A stretch of 64,000 nucleotides of DNA from Acidobacteriota bacterium (GTDB lineage Bacteria > Acidobacteriota > Holophagae > Holophagales > Holophagaceae), in contig SXYX01000014.1 of assembly GCA_005788175.1 (NCBI GenBank), forward strand, positions 213,277 through 277,276, read 5' to 3'. The translations under genes and the position numbers were made by a program. Shown here piece by piece: positions 15,956 through 28,224 of this stretch. The stretch's first letter is position 1. Each line of letters starts with the position of its first letter. The notes below the pieces were generated by a model. The model saw only the letters and a list, made by a program, of their open reading frames with translations. It searched no databases and was not told the origin of the DNA.

Positions 15956-17005
15956 ATGGTGCCTTGGCTTAAGACAGATTTCTGGAGCAATTGGATCTCG
16001 ACCGACCTTGCGATCGATTTGGGTACATCTTCAACACTCATCCACGTCAAGCAACTCGATAAAGTTGTAATTTTCGAACCCAGTATTGTGGCGATCAACA
16101 TTACAACAAACCAAGTAGAGGCTGTGGGCGCTGACGCCAAGGAGTTAATGGGTCGAACGCCACAAGGAGTTAAAACAGTGCGACCTATGCGTGATGGAAT
16201 GATTTTTGAAGTTGATGCGGCAGAAAAAATGCTGGAAGCTTTCATTCGTAAATCCAAATCGATACAGAGCAGATTTCATTTAACCACTCGTATTTGCGTT
16301 TCGGTGCCACCACGAGCTCATCAGGTATCAAGACGAGCGGTTCGTGCGTGTTGCTACGACGCGAAAGCCAATGAAGTTTTTCTTGCTGATCAAACCATGG
16401 TAGCTGCCATAGGAGCAGGTTTGGCCATAGGTGAAAAACGAGGCTGCATGATTGTGGATATTGGAGGGGGTACAACCGATATCGCTGTGATGAGTTATCA
16501 CGGTAAAGTCTACTCGGAGTCCATTGTCATTGCAGGCGATGAAATGGACGAGGCTATCGTCAAATATATTAAAGACAAATACAATATGGTCATTTCGGAA
16601 ATCGGAGCCGAAGAAGTCAAAATGAAACTCGGGTCGGCTTATCCGTCTAGCCAAACGAAAACTATGGAAATATCAGGGCGCGATATGTTTGAAGGCCTGC
16701 CTAAAACATTGATATTGAATGATGCTGAAATTCGAGAAGCTCTCGGTCCACCTATCAATGCGATTTTAGATTTAATCCGCAAAGCGCTAGCTGAAACGCC
16801 TCCTCAACTTTCAGCGGATCTTATTACGCGAGGAATTTGTTTGTCGGGAGGCGGCTCGTTGATCATGGGTCTCGATGAGCGTATTAGAAAGGAAACACAT
16901 CTTCCTGTTTTTAGAGCAGAAAATCCTCGTTTTAGTGTGGTGACAGGAACCGCGCAGTTATTAAAAGACATCCCTCTCCTGCGACGCATTCAGATTTTAG
17001 ATTAA
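15956..17005 (+). CDS. mreB: Rod-shape-determining actin homologue MreB
   Basis: 349 residues, usual length. Actin-fold ATPase that forms membrane-bound filaments steering wall synthesis. It shows the phosphate-1 loop DLAIDLGTSSTLIH, phosphate-2 MIVDIGGGTTDIAVMS, and the adenosine motif GICLSGGGSLIMGLDERI. A short N-terminal stretch with aromatic residues (MVPWLKTDFWSNWI) can act as the membrane-binding helix. It is the first gene of mreB-mreC-mreD-mrdA-rodA, the elongasome set, so the cell is expected to be rod-shaped. The ribosome-binding site is weak, but no better start exists. Confidence 0.97.
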   Translation: MVPWLKTDFWSNWISTDLAIDLGTSSTLIHVKQLDKVVIFEPSIVAINITTNQVEAVGADAKELMGRTPQGVKTVRPMRDGMIFEVDAAEKMLEAFIRKSKSIQSRFHLTTRICVSVPPRAHQVSRRAVRACCYDAKANEVFLADQTMVAAIGAGLAIGEKRGCMIVDIGGGTTDIAVMSYHGKVYSESIVIAGDEMDEAIVKYIKDKYNMVISEIGAEEVKMKLGSAYPSSQTKTMEISGRDMFEGLPKTLILNDAEIREALGPPINAILDLIRKALAETPPQLSADLITRGICLSGGGSLIMGLDERIRKETHLPVFRAENPRFSVVTGTAQLLKDIPLLRRIQILD

Positions 17006-17022
17006 TTTCATCGAGTGGGTCT

Positions 17023-17877
17023 ATGGCTTACACTAGCGGTCTTAAGTCAAAGCCCACACGGATTCGATTATCCTCAGTCCTCATAGTCACCATTTGGGCA
17101 GTTCATTTTTTTTGGGTTGTCATAAGTCCCCTGACTGTCCGTCACCAGACCTTTGACGTAGCGCTTTCAAACCCTTTATTAAGATGGGTGAACGAACGTC
17201 GTTTGCGAGCAGTAGCTCAAAAGGAATCGTCTCGTTTGTTATCAGATGTGCTTCTTGAGAATCAACAGATGAAAGTCCAAATCCAAACCCTGACAAATCA
17301 ACAACGCCAATGGGGTCAGGATCGTGAATCAATGGAGGGGTTAGCGCAAATGCTAGATCTCCAGAAATCAATGTCTCTTAATGCGACCGTGGCAGAAGTA
17401 ACCTATCATGCGCGCCCACGTTTTTTTGGAACGTTGGTGATTAATAAAGGGACAAGGGAAGGTCTTGAAATAGACCAGCCGGTCATCTCACCTCAAGGTG
17501 TCGTCGGACGTGTATGGTCAGTCGGACTTCATCAATCTAAAATTCTGCCTGCAGATGCTCCTAATATTGGTATGGCTGTTTACATGTCGGCTTCAAAGTC
17601 CACGGGGATTCTTCAGGGTTACAGCGATAACCAAGCTGAGATCCTATATCTTAGATCTGAGAAAGCAGTTCAACCCGGCGAATCGGTTTTTACATCAGGG
17701 CTCGACAATCTTTACCCTCGGGGTCTTCTCGTTGGGCTCATCAAGGAGGTTCAAAGAGAAGGTGGAGCTTCTCGCGTTGTGGTTCAATTATCGTCTCGCC
17801 TTGATCAGCTTCGCTATGTCTTAATTTTGCCCAAGCGGACACCTCTTGAAAATCTCAACGATCCTATCAGCCAATAG
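17023..17877 (+). CDS. mreC: Rod-shape-determining protein MreC
   Basis: 284 residues. One N-terminal membrane segment (about 16-38) is followed by a coiled-coil stretch (about 75-115, LLENQQMKVQIQTLTNQQRQ) and the beta-rich MreC domain. That domain has GTLVINKGTREGLEIDQPVI and GVVGRVWSVG, the typical double beta-barrel blocks. MreC links MreB filaments to PBP2 and RodA in the periplasm. It is 17 bp behind mreB and 9 bp ahead of mreD. Slightly short of some homologues but complete. Confidence 0.93.
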   Translation: MAYTSGLKSKPTRIRLSSVLIVTIWAVHFFWVVISPLTVRHQTFDVALSNPLLRWVNERRLRAVAQKESSRLLSDVLLENQQMKVQIQTLTNQQRQWGQDRESMEGLAQMLDLQKSMSLNATVAEVTYHARPRFFGTLVINKGTREGLEIDQPVISPQGVVGRVWSVGLHQSKILPADAPNIGMAVYMSASKSTGILQGYSDNQAEILYLRSEKAVQPGESVFTSGLDNLYPRGLLVGLIKEVQREGGASRVVVQLSSRLDQLRYVLILPKRTPLENLNDPISQ

Positions 17878-17886
17878 AGGACCCAG

Positions 17887-18381
17887 ATGTACTCCTTGAA
17901 TGTCAATTTGTCAGTGATCACCTTGAGACGAATTTTGGCTTTTTTAGCTCTTGTGAGTCTTTGGATCCTAAGTGCACATCCATCAGCACAATGGCTTATT
18001 CACACCTTGCTTGTTCATGCTCTCGCTCTAGATCCAACCTCATCTTTACTCGCTACACTGTGGCTGACGCTGAGTGGCTGGTGTGTCGAGGTTCCCCTTC
18101 GAACGACGCCTTGGGTTGGGGCACTGCCTTTTGCCAATCTCACGGTGGGTCTTTTTTTTCTTTTTATAAATAGAAAATATCCTCCACGCACTTATGCTGG
18201 AAATCTTCTAAGATTTATAGGGGTCTATGGAATACATTTAATGTGGTATCTCTTTTTTAATTGGAGACTAAATCATGTATGGGCTTGGGACGATATGTAT
18301 CTTAACTCCTTTTTAGCGAGCCCTTTTCTCGCCGCCTTATCATGGCAACTTATCAAGCTTGAGAGACGTAAGAAAATATGA
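17887..18381 (+). CDS. mreD: Rod-shape-determining membrane protein MreD
   Basis: 164 residues with about five hydrophobic segments (for example ILAFLALVSLWILSA and LTVGLFFLFINR). Sequence conservation in MreD is low, so the call rests on length, membrane topology and position between mreC and the PBP2 gene. It overlaps mrdA by 4 bases (ATGA), indicating translational coupling. Confidence 0.8.
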   Translation: MYSLNVNLSVITLRRILAFLALVSLWILSAHPSAQWLIHTLLVHALALDPTSSLLATLWLTLSGWCVEVPLRTTPWVGALPFANLTVGLFFLFINRKYPPRTYAGNLLRFIGVYGIHLMWYLFFNWRLNHVWAWDDMYLNSFLASPFLAALSWQLIKLERRKKI

Positions 18382-20228
18382 ATCCTCAAATTCGTTGGCT
18401 TATCGAAAAAAGTAGTAGAAAAATAAAATGGCTTTTCATTGCTGGATTGATATTCAATTTTATGTACTATGGATATGTTCAAATCTTTCAGCGTAGCTTT
18501 TTTCAAGATCGCGCCGAGAACCAAGCTATCAAACTTCGTCTCATTCATGCCCCTCGTGGCATTTTATATGACCGTAATGGTGCTCGTCTTGTTGATAATA
18601 TCGATTCCTACCAACTTGTTATTAATCGGGATGAATTGCCGAGAGATAACCAGATCTTGATCAGTTTTGCTGAGGAATTTGGTCTTGATGGAGATGATTT
18701 TATAGAAATTGTTCAATCGTATCGAGATAAGAAATCGGGTGTTGCGCCGTTGATCATACAAAAGAATTTAACGGAACCCGAGCTCGCTCTTACCGAACGA
18801 CTTAAGGCAAGGTTTCCGTTCTTATCAATTGAAAATTCAACACGGAGAGCCTATCGAGACAATGAATTAGCAGGACATGTCTTGGGGTATATTGGAGAAG
18901 TTGATTCAAGAGTCATCAAGAAAAAAGGTGGCTCGTTGCGATTGGGCCAATTGATAGGTCGAGTAGGTATCGAAGCCCAATGGGACAGTTATCTGAGGGG
19001 CCAAGATGGGGCCAAACGAATTATGGTTAATCGATCGGGAGATGAAATTGCTATTCTAAAAGAAGAGGCCCCTATTAAAGGCCGCAGTCTTGTATTGACG
19101 CTTGACCTAGGCATGCAAAAAATATTACAGGAGAGCTTCAAGGGGAAAAAGGGTGCTGCGGTTGTTTTAGATACGCAGGATGGTGGAGTCTTGGCGATGT
19201 ATTCGTCACCGAGCATTAATCCCAATCTCTTTATTGATCGCATGTCACAAGCCGACGTTGACGCCACTTTTAAGAATGTGGATAAACCCATGATGAATAG
19301 GGCAATTCAGGGTATTTATCCCCCTGGATCTACCTTCAAACTTCTAACCGCAATAGCAGGCCTAGAAAAAAAAGTCATCACTCCAGAGACTGTTTTTTAT
19401 TGTACGGGCAGTAAGAATTTTTACGGTCGTGATTTTCGTTGTGATGAAAAATCAGGACATGGGCCCATAAGTCTTACCTTAGCGATTGCAAAAAGTTGCG
19501 ATATATATTTTTATGAAGTTGGAAATCGTTTAGATGTAGATGATATTTATGAAATTGGGAATCGATGGGGATTAACTATAGATACTGGAATCGATTTACC
19601 CAATGAGAAAACATCACGTATCCCCAACCGAGAATGGAAAGCAAAGACAAACCCCCAGGATCCAAAGTGGTATGCAGGAGAAACGATCAGCGTTGGAATT
19701 GGCCAAGGACAAGTTGGATTGACACCTATTGCACTCGCAAGGTTTTATGCAGCCCTGGCTAATCAAGGTCGTCCTGTTACGCCTCATCTTTATTACGGTA
19801 TAAAGAACGAATTGACTGGAAAGATTGAAATGAAATTTGTACAACCCGCTCCTCCTATTGCTTTTGATCCTAGCTATTGGTCAGCTTTGAATGAAGGCTT
19901 ATTACAAACTGTCCGATCCGGAACAGCAGTCAATATTCGATTGAGCGATGTAGATATTTTAGGAAAAACTGGCACCGCACAGGTGGCTAAGTTTGTGAAC
20001 CGATCTCACTATCTTGGTCAGGCAAAATCACTTAGAGATCACGCATGGTTTGCCGGGTTTTCGTCCAAAGATCGCCCTGAGATCGCCTTTGCTATTTTGG
20101 TTGAAAATGGAGGCTTTGGAGCAGAGAACGCAGCGCCAATTGCCTCGAAGTTAGTAAAATATTGGATGGTGGATCGTCCCAATCTGGATCGTTCAACTAA
20201 TCTATCCTTGTCGTCCTCTGATCGCTAA
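18378..20228 (+). CDS. mrdA: Penicillin-binding protein 2, elongasome transpeptidase
   Basis: 616 residues. Membrane anchor at about 17-35, a PBP dimerisation/pedestal domain (about 55-230, with APRGILYDRNGARLVDN), then the transpeptidase domain. The catalytic serine is S318 in PPGSTFK (SxxK). SCD forms the SxN-type motif in AIAKSCDIYFYEVG, and KTGTA is at 530-534. It cross-links peptidoglycan during side-wall growth, with RodA as its glycosyltransferase partner encoded next. The 4-base overlap with mreD and 18-bp gap to rodA indicate one operon. The SCD in place of SxN is common in PBP2 proteins. Confidence 0.96.
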   Translation: MNPQIRWLIEKSSRKIKWLFIAGLIFNFMYYGYVQIFQRSFFQDRAENQAIKLRLIHAPRGILYDRNGARLVDNIDSYQLVINRDELPRDNQILISFAEEFGLDGDDFIEIVQSYRDKKSGVAPLIIQKNLTEPELALTERLKARFPFLSIENSTRRAYRDNELAGHVLGYIGEVDSRVIKKKGGSLRLGQLIGRVGIEAQWDSYLRGQDGAKRIMVNRSGDEIAILKEEAPIKGRSLVLTLDLGMQKILQESFKGKKGAAVVLDTQDGGVLAMYSSPSINPNLFIDRMSQADVDATFKNVDKPMMNRAIQGIYPPGSTFKLLTAIAGLEKKVITPETVFYCTGSKNFYGRDFRCDEKSGHGPISLTLAIAKSCDIYFYEVGNRLDVDDIYEIGNRWGLTIDTGIDLPNEKTSRIPNREWKAKTNPQDPKWYAGETISVGIGQGQVGLTPIALARFYAALANQGRPVTPHLYYGIKNELTGKIEMKFVQPAPPIAFDPSYWSALNEGLLQTVRSGTAVNIRLSDVDILGKTGTAQVAKFVNRSHYLGQAKSLRDHAWFAGFSSKDRPEIAFAILVENGGFGAENAAPIASKLVKYWMVDRPNLDRSTNLSLSSSDR

Positions 20229-20246
20229 TCTTTCGAGGCATATATT

Positions 20247-23329
<3,083 letters not shown>

Positions 23330-23359
23330 ACGTAGCTTTTAGAGGGAGACGAGTACATC

Positions 23360-24517
23360 ATGAAAAAAAATTCACAATATTTTGCTACAAACTGTGTTCA
23401 TGCGGGTCAAGAGCCAGATCCCACAACTGGATCCGTTATGACTCCGGTCTATTTTACTTCCACATATGTACAAGAAGGTTTTGGTATACACAAAGGCTAT
23501 GAGTATGGTCGAACACACAACCTGACTCGATCGGCTGTTGAAGCAAACCTAGCAACACTTGAGGGTGGTAAGTACGGAATTGCTTTTGGCTCAGGCCTTG
23601 CGGCTGCTCAAGCTATTTTAGAATTACTGTCTCAAGGTGATCACTTGATTCTTGGTAATAACGTTTATGGAGGTACCTATCGCCTCGTTGATAAAGTTAT
23701 GACACGCTTAGGTCTTTTATATACTCAAGTCGATACCGCCGACTTAGATGCCGTGAAAACTGCTTTAAGACCGAACACGCGTTTAGTGATGTTGGAAACG
23801 CCGACCAACCCCATGCTTGGATTGACAGATATCTCAGCGGTTCGTTCCATTTTAAAAGAAGCCCATTCTGACGCGATCCTAGCGATCGATAATACTTTTG
23901 CTTCTCCTTATAATCAATTGCCCTTAGATCTCGGTGCTGACCTGGTTTGGCACAGTACGACTAAGTATCTCAATGGACATAGTGATTCAATCGGTGGAAT
24001 AGTTATTACCGATCGTGAGGATATTTCAGAAAAAATACGTTTTCTTCAGAATGCAGGGGGAGCCATCATGTCCCCTATGGATGCATGGCTTATTCTCAGA
24101 GGTACCAAAACACTTCATCTACGAATGGCAAAACACAACGAAAATGCTCAGAAGATTGCTAACTGGCTGTCTCAACGCTCAGATATCCCCAAGGTATATT
24201 TCCCGGGGTTACCCTCCCATCCACAATACGAACTTGCTAAAAAACAAATGAAGGGTTTTAGCGGAATGGTCAGCTTTGATACGCTCGATAACGAAAGAAC
24301 CCGGCGTATAGGGGCAGCGTTTAAGATTTTCACTTTGGCTGAGTCACTCGGGGGGGTTGAGAGTTTAGTCTGTCATCCAGCGACGATGACGCATGCTAGT
24401 GTTCCGTTAGCAGACCGAACGAAACTTGGTCTTACCGATTCGCTTCTGCGACTTTCAGTTGGCGTTGAAGATATTGAGGACTTGATCGCAGATCTTGAAC
24501 AAGCCCTCAAGGCATAA
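23360..24517 (+). CDS. Cystathionine gamma-synthase / gamma-lyase (PLP-dependent Cys/Met metabolism enzyme)
   Basis: 385 residues, fold-type I PLP enzyme of the trans-sulfuration family. It contains YEYGRTHNLTRSAVEANLA (Tyr and Arg that hold the cofactor phosphate), LVMLETPTNPMLGLTDI, AIDNTFASPYNQLPLDLGAD and the cofactor lysine in WHSTTKYLNGHSD. The family includes MetB, MetC and gamma-lyases. The GHSD and SLGGVESL blocks favour gamma-synthase or gamma-lyase, but motif reading cannot separate them. No other methionine gene is adjacent and no SAM riboswitch was seen. It follows ligA by 30 bp with a GAGGGAG ribosome-binding site. Confidence 0.9.
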   Translation: MKKNSQYFATNCVHAGQEPDPTTGSVMTPVYFTSTYVQEGFGIHKGYEYGRTHNLTRSAVEANLATLEGGKYGIAFGSGLAAAQAILELLSQGDHLILGNNVYGGTYRLVDKVMTRLGLLYTQVDTADLDAVKTALRPNTRLVMLETPTNPMLGLTDISAVRSILKEAHSDAILAIDNTFASPYNQLPLDLGADLVWHSTTKYLNGHSDSIGGIVITDREDISEKIRFLQNAGGAIMSPMDAWLILRGTKTLHLRMAKHNENAQKIANWLSQRSDIPKVYFPGLPSHPQYELAKKQMKGFSGMVSFDTLDNERTRRIGAAFKIFTLAESLGGVESLVCHPATMTHASVPLADRTKLGLTDSLLRLSVGVEDIEDLIADLEQALKA

Positions 24518-24526
24518 AATTTTAAA

Positions 24527-27436
24527 TCAAGGGCCGCCGCGACGACGGAATCCCGGAGTGTCTTCTGGAGTTTTTGCTATTAACAGGGGTACTGTTAAAA
24601 TTTGATCCCCATACTCGATCAGGAATTTATAGGTACCCGCAGTGGCAAAGGGGCGCCGTCCCGGTGGCAAATTTTTCAGAGTTGTGGGATCTACCAAATA
24701 ATCCCATGCGAGATGATTCAACCCCGAGACCGCTTGAATATCCCACGTTTTAACCACTTTGTCGTCTGCATTGATCAATCTCAGTTTCACAAGGCCGGGG
24801 TTCAAAATATGGAAGTATAGATCTAGAGGCTCTTCGACAACAGGATTGAACCACGTTGGACGATCATTGGCCCACCAAGTGCGAGCAGTAATCTTAGGTA
24901 CATCAAAAAGATGTACTTTCTTCTTCTGAATTACTTCGGTATAGCTTTGAAGAATATTTATGGGGGCAACATAAATACTTCGTCCGTGAGTACCCAAAAC
25001 AAGTTCTTTGGCTTTTGGTTGAATGATCATGTCATGAACAGGTACTCGTGGAAGCCCTTTACCTAAAACATTCCATGATCGACCTCCATCTAAAGAAGCG
25101 TAAACACCTGTATCTGAACCTGCATAGAGTATCGATGAATTAGATGGATCTTCGCGAAGAACGTTAAAGTTTTCTTCGGGCAAATTACCCTTTATAGATT
25201 GCCAAGTGATGCCATAATCCATAGATTTATATAGGTGTGTTTCTTGCGTATCATTTCGATAGGCATTTAAAACAATAAAAATGGTTCCTTCCTGAAAATA
25301 ACTCGGCTCTAATCTTGATACCCACAGACGTTGAGGTAGGCCCTTGGAAATATCTGTCCAAGTGAGCCCGCTGTCTTTTGTCATATGAACAAGCCCATCA
25401 TCTGTTCCCGCGAAAAGAAGGCCAAATCGCTTGGGGCTTTCGGTCAGCGCAGTAATGGTACCAAAGGGAACATCGCCCATAAGGGGCCTACGGGTCAAAT
25501 CGCCACTAAGTTCAACCCAGGTATCACCACGATCCATACTACGGAGTACCTTTTGTGTCCCCGTATAAACTACGTCAGGAGCATGTGTCGAAATTTTGAT
25601 CGGTGTCATCCAATTAAATCGATAAGGTGCATCTTTGAGGGCCGCATAGGGACGTATCGATTTACGCTCTGTGCCCTTAAGACGCGACATGAATCCAAAT
25701 TGACTTTCCGTATAAATAGTCTGATTATCTTTAGGATTGACTTGAACAAATCCTCCGTCGCCTCCATAAATAGATTTCCAAGTATCTTTGCTTTGACGAG
25801 GCCGAAGAGCTCTAGCAGGACCCGTCATGACACCATTGTCCTGGAGCCCTCCATAAATTTGGTAAGGTTCAGCGTGATCTACTTCCACAGTATAGAATTG
25901 GCCGACAGCCAGATTTTCAATTTCTCTCCAGGAGCTACCGCCATCGGAGGAAATGTTTAAGCCTCCATCATTGCCTAAGATGATGTGTTGGGAATTCTTG
26001 GGATTTATCCACATCGCATGATGATCAACATGAGGGATGGCGCCATCTTCACCATTAGCACCTTCAAAAGTTTTACCGCCGTCTCGAGTTTGAATAACAG
26101 GGACGCCCATCAAATAGATGTGGTTATCATCGTTAGGATCAACCGATAGTTGGCCAAAATAATACCCATAGGTAAAAATGACATTATCAATACGTTCGTT
26201 ATGGGTCTTATTCCAATTCTTGGCACCGTCAATCGTTACGTATAATTCAGGACCTACAATATTAGTTTCGAATAACGCACTATTACTGTCATTAATAGCG
26301 CGTAATAAATCAGTGACCTGAAGTTTATCTTTAGAAATATCCTCAAGGATAGTTTCGGCTTTCAAGGAAGAATCTAAATCATTACTTCGAAGAAATTCTT
26401 GAAGGGACTTGGGATCAATTTTAATAAATTCGTCTTTTGACATAGTTCGAATTTTCTTGGCTGTTAATCGACCGGTATTCTCGAAGGGATTGACTTCATT
26501 GCTAGGTCTAAGATTCTGATTATCAATAAAGGCGTATATCTTTTGGGGATTTTGTCGACTTTGTCCAAGACCCACTCGTCCCATCCCGGCATCTCGAGGC
26601 AGTCCATCGGTCACTAAACTCCAGTTAGCCCCAGCATCACTAGTTTTATAGACTGCGCTTTTGGGTCCGCTTTCTAAAAAATTCCATGGTTTTCGATCTT
26701 TTTCCCACAGAGCTGCATACAATATATTTGGATTACTATAATCCATAAGTAAATCGGATGCCCCCAACCGATCACTTCCCGGAAGACTTTGAATCCATGT
26801 AAGCCCATTGTCCGTAGTTTTATAAATTCCTCGTTCACCGCCATCAGTATAGAGAGGTCCTTGGGCAGCTACGTAAACTGTTTTAGATTCTGTGGGATGT
26901 AATATAACCCGCGCAATGCGATGGCTATTTTTCAAACCCGCTCGTCGCCACGTAAGCCCACCATCTTGTGAATGATACATGCCGGCTCCCGCATAAGAAC
27001 TTCGGCTTGCATTAGGCTCACCCGTCCCTACCCAGATTTCCTGAGGTTTGCCGAGGTTTCCCCATCGAACAGCGATGGCACCGATAATGCCTGTTTCCTG
27101 GTCATCAAAGAGGGGTTTCCAACTAGCACCATCATTATGGGTAATCCAAAGCCCTCCGGTTGCAAAAGCAACAATCCAGTTTTGTGGGTTTTGGTTGTCG
27201 ACCGAAAGATCGACAACTCGTCCCCCTTGGGCCATGGGGCCAACAGATCGAAATGGAATACCACTCAAAGAGCTAGTACTAGCTAATTGCTTACGCACTT
27301 CAAAAGATTTTTCTCGAATCTTTAAATCTCCTACCGGTGCCTTAGGATGAAAAGTTTTTAATTCTTGAATCTTAGGATGAGTATTTTGGGCAACCAGATA
27401 AAAAGCAACAAAGAACAACAGTATTTTGCGTATCAT
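24527..27436 (-). CDS. Secreted BNR/Asp-box repeat protein, Vps10/sortilin-like propeller
   Basis: 969 residues with a signal peptide (1-16, ending LVAQ). The bulk is made of beta-propeller blades marked by at least seven Asp-box motifs (S/TxDxGxxW): SQDGGLTWRR, TTDNGLTWIQ, TSDAGANWSL, SMDRGDTWVE, TKDSGLTWTD, SMDYGITWQS and SLDGGRSWNV. The C-terminal 130 residues form a separate beta domain (LVKLRLINADDKVVKTWDIQ). Such exoproteins are frequent in Acidobacteriota; activities in the wider fold include sialidases and xyloglucanases, but no glycosidase catalytic set is evident. Upstream sit a LytTR regulator and its kinase on the same strand (59-bp gap), which might control it. It is convergent with the PLP enzyme gene. 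Confidence 0.85.
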   Translation of the reverse strand: MIRKILLFFVAFYLVAQNTHPKIQELKTFHPKAPVGDLKIREKSFEVRKQLASTSSLSGIPFRSVGPMAQGGRVVDLSVDNQNPQNWIVAFATGGLWITHNDGASWKPLFDDQETGIIGAIAVRWGNLGKPQEIWVGTGEPNASRSSYAGAGMYHSQDGGLTWRRAGLKNSHRIARVILHPTESKTVYVAAQGPLYTDGGERGIYKTTDNGLTWIQSLPGSDRLGASDLLMDYSNPNILYAALWEKDRKPWNFLESGPKSAVYKTSDAGANWSLVTDGLPRDAGMGRVGLGQSRQNPQKIYAFIDNQNLRPSNEVNPFENTGRLTAKKIRTMSKDEFIKIDPKSLQEFLRSNDLDSSLKAETILEDISKDKLQVTDLLRAINDSNSALFETNIVGPELYVTIDGAKNWNKTHNERIDNVIFTYGYYFGQLSVDPNDDNHIYLMGVPVIQTRDGGKTFEGANGEDGAIPHVDHHAMWINPKNSQHIILGNDGGLNISSDGGSSWREIENLAVGQFYTVEVDHAEPYQIYGGLQDNGVMTGPARALRPRQSKDTWKSIYGGDGGFVQVNPKDNQTIYTESQFGFMSRLKGTERKSIRPYAALKDAPYRFNWMTPIKISTHAPDVVYTGTQKVLRSMDRGDTWVELSGDLTRRPLMGDVPFGTITALTESPKRFGLLFAGTDDGLVHMTKDSGLTWTDISKGLPQRLWVSRLEPSYFQEGTIFIVLNAYRNDTQETHLYKSMDYGITWQSIKGNLPEENFNVLREDPSNSSILYAGSDTGVYASLDGGRSWNVLGKGLPRVPVHDMIIQPKAKELVLGTHGRSIYVAPINILQSYTEVIQKKKVHLFDVPKITARTWWANDRPTWFNPVVEEPLDLYFHILNPGLVKLRLINADDKVVKTWDIQAVSGLNHLAWDYLVDPTTLKNLPPGRRPFATAGTYKFLIEYGDQILTVPLLIAKTPEDTPGFRRRGGP

Positions 27437-27495
27437 TTAAACCTCACATTTGATAAGTTTAGTCTCGGCAGAGAAAATTAGAGGGCATCAATTAT

Positions 27496-28224
27496 TTAAA
27501 TTCCACAGATAGATTTAATTTGAGGCGTAACAGATCGGCTTACTTCAAGTTCAACACCTTCGGAAACACGAACAGAAATTCGACCACTGCCAAGAGGGCG
27601 CACGCCTAAAATAGCCTGAGCTCTCAAGAGTAGATTTCGTTGAATTCGCACAAGTCCTTGATCACTAAAATGATCTTCAACTTCAGATAACGTATCCCAT
27701 TGAGTACGAAAACGCTCGAGCCCCTGCGGTCCTATCTGGACCCAGGCCCAGACCGCTTCATCTTCAACTTGGAAATAAGTTGTACGTTTTAGATCCATAA
27801 AGATATAACCGTCTCCTGCTGTTACAGGATAGCGAGAGCCCAAGGAAGGCTTTGATTGAGTTTGAGAATCTATTTTCTCCACTGCAGCGAGACGTTTAAA
27901 ACATGCTTCGAGGCGCTCTTTTGAAACGGGTTTGAGAAGATAATCTAAAGCTTCAAGATCAAAAGCGCTCACTGCATATTGATCAAAAGCCGTAACGAAT
28001 ACAACATTCAACTCTTTGGGCATCTCGGCAATAATTTCAAGACCACTGAGTCCTGGCATCTGGATATCGAGAAAGCATATATCGGGTTTGGGGTTTTCAT
28101 TAAGCCATGAAAGGGCACTCCGCCCGTCGGCGCAGTCTCCAGCAACTTCAACGCTCAGCTCCTCAAGGAGTCGACGGAGCCGCTGGCGCGCTAGGGGTTC
28201 ATCGTCAACAATTAGAGCTCTCAT
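27496..28224 (-). CDS. LytTR-family response regulator
   Basis: 242 residues from the ATG at 28222-28224. That ATG overlaps the kinase stop codon (ATGA), giving translational coupling. A GTG three codons upstream is an alternative. Receiver domain: acidic residues D8-D9 in LIVDDEP, phosphoacceptor D53 in FLDIQMPG, K98 in DYLLKPVS. The C-terminal 100 residues are a LytTR DNA-binding domain (VTAGDGYIFMDLKRTTYFQV, LVRIQRNLLLRAQAILGVRP). Such regulators bind tandem direct repeats near promoters and often govern exoproteins. Pair partner: the adjacent LytS-type kinase. Confidence 0.93.
   Translation of the reverse strand: MRALIVDDEPLARQRLRRLLEELSVEVAGDCADGRSALSWLNENPKPDICFLDIQMPGLSGLEIIAEMPKELNVVFVTAFDQYAVSAFDLEALDYLLKPVSKERLEACFKRLAAVEKIDSQTQSKPSLGSRYPVTAGDGYIFMDLKRTTYFQVEDEAVWAWVQIGPQGLERFRTQWDTLSEVEDHFSDQGLVRIQRNLLLRAQAILGVRPLGSGRISVRVSEGVELEVSRSVTPQIKSICGI

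Noticed and set aside
25385-25960. 191-residue open frame opposite the BNR exoprotein
   Set aside because: Antisense shadow of the repeat propeller; composition is rich in Arg, Ile and Ser and no family is recognisable.
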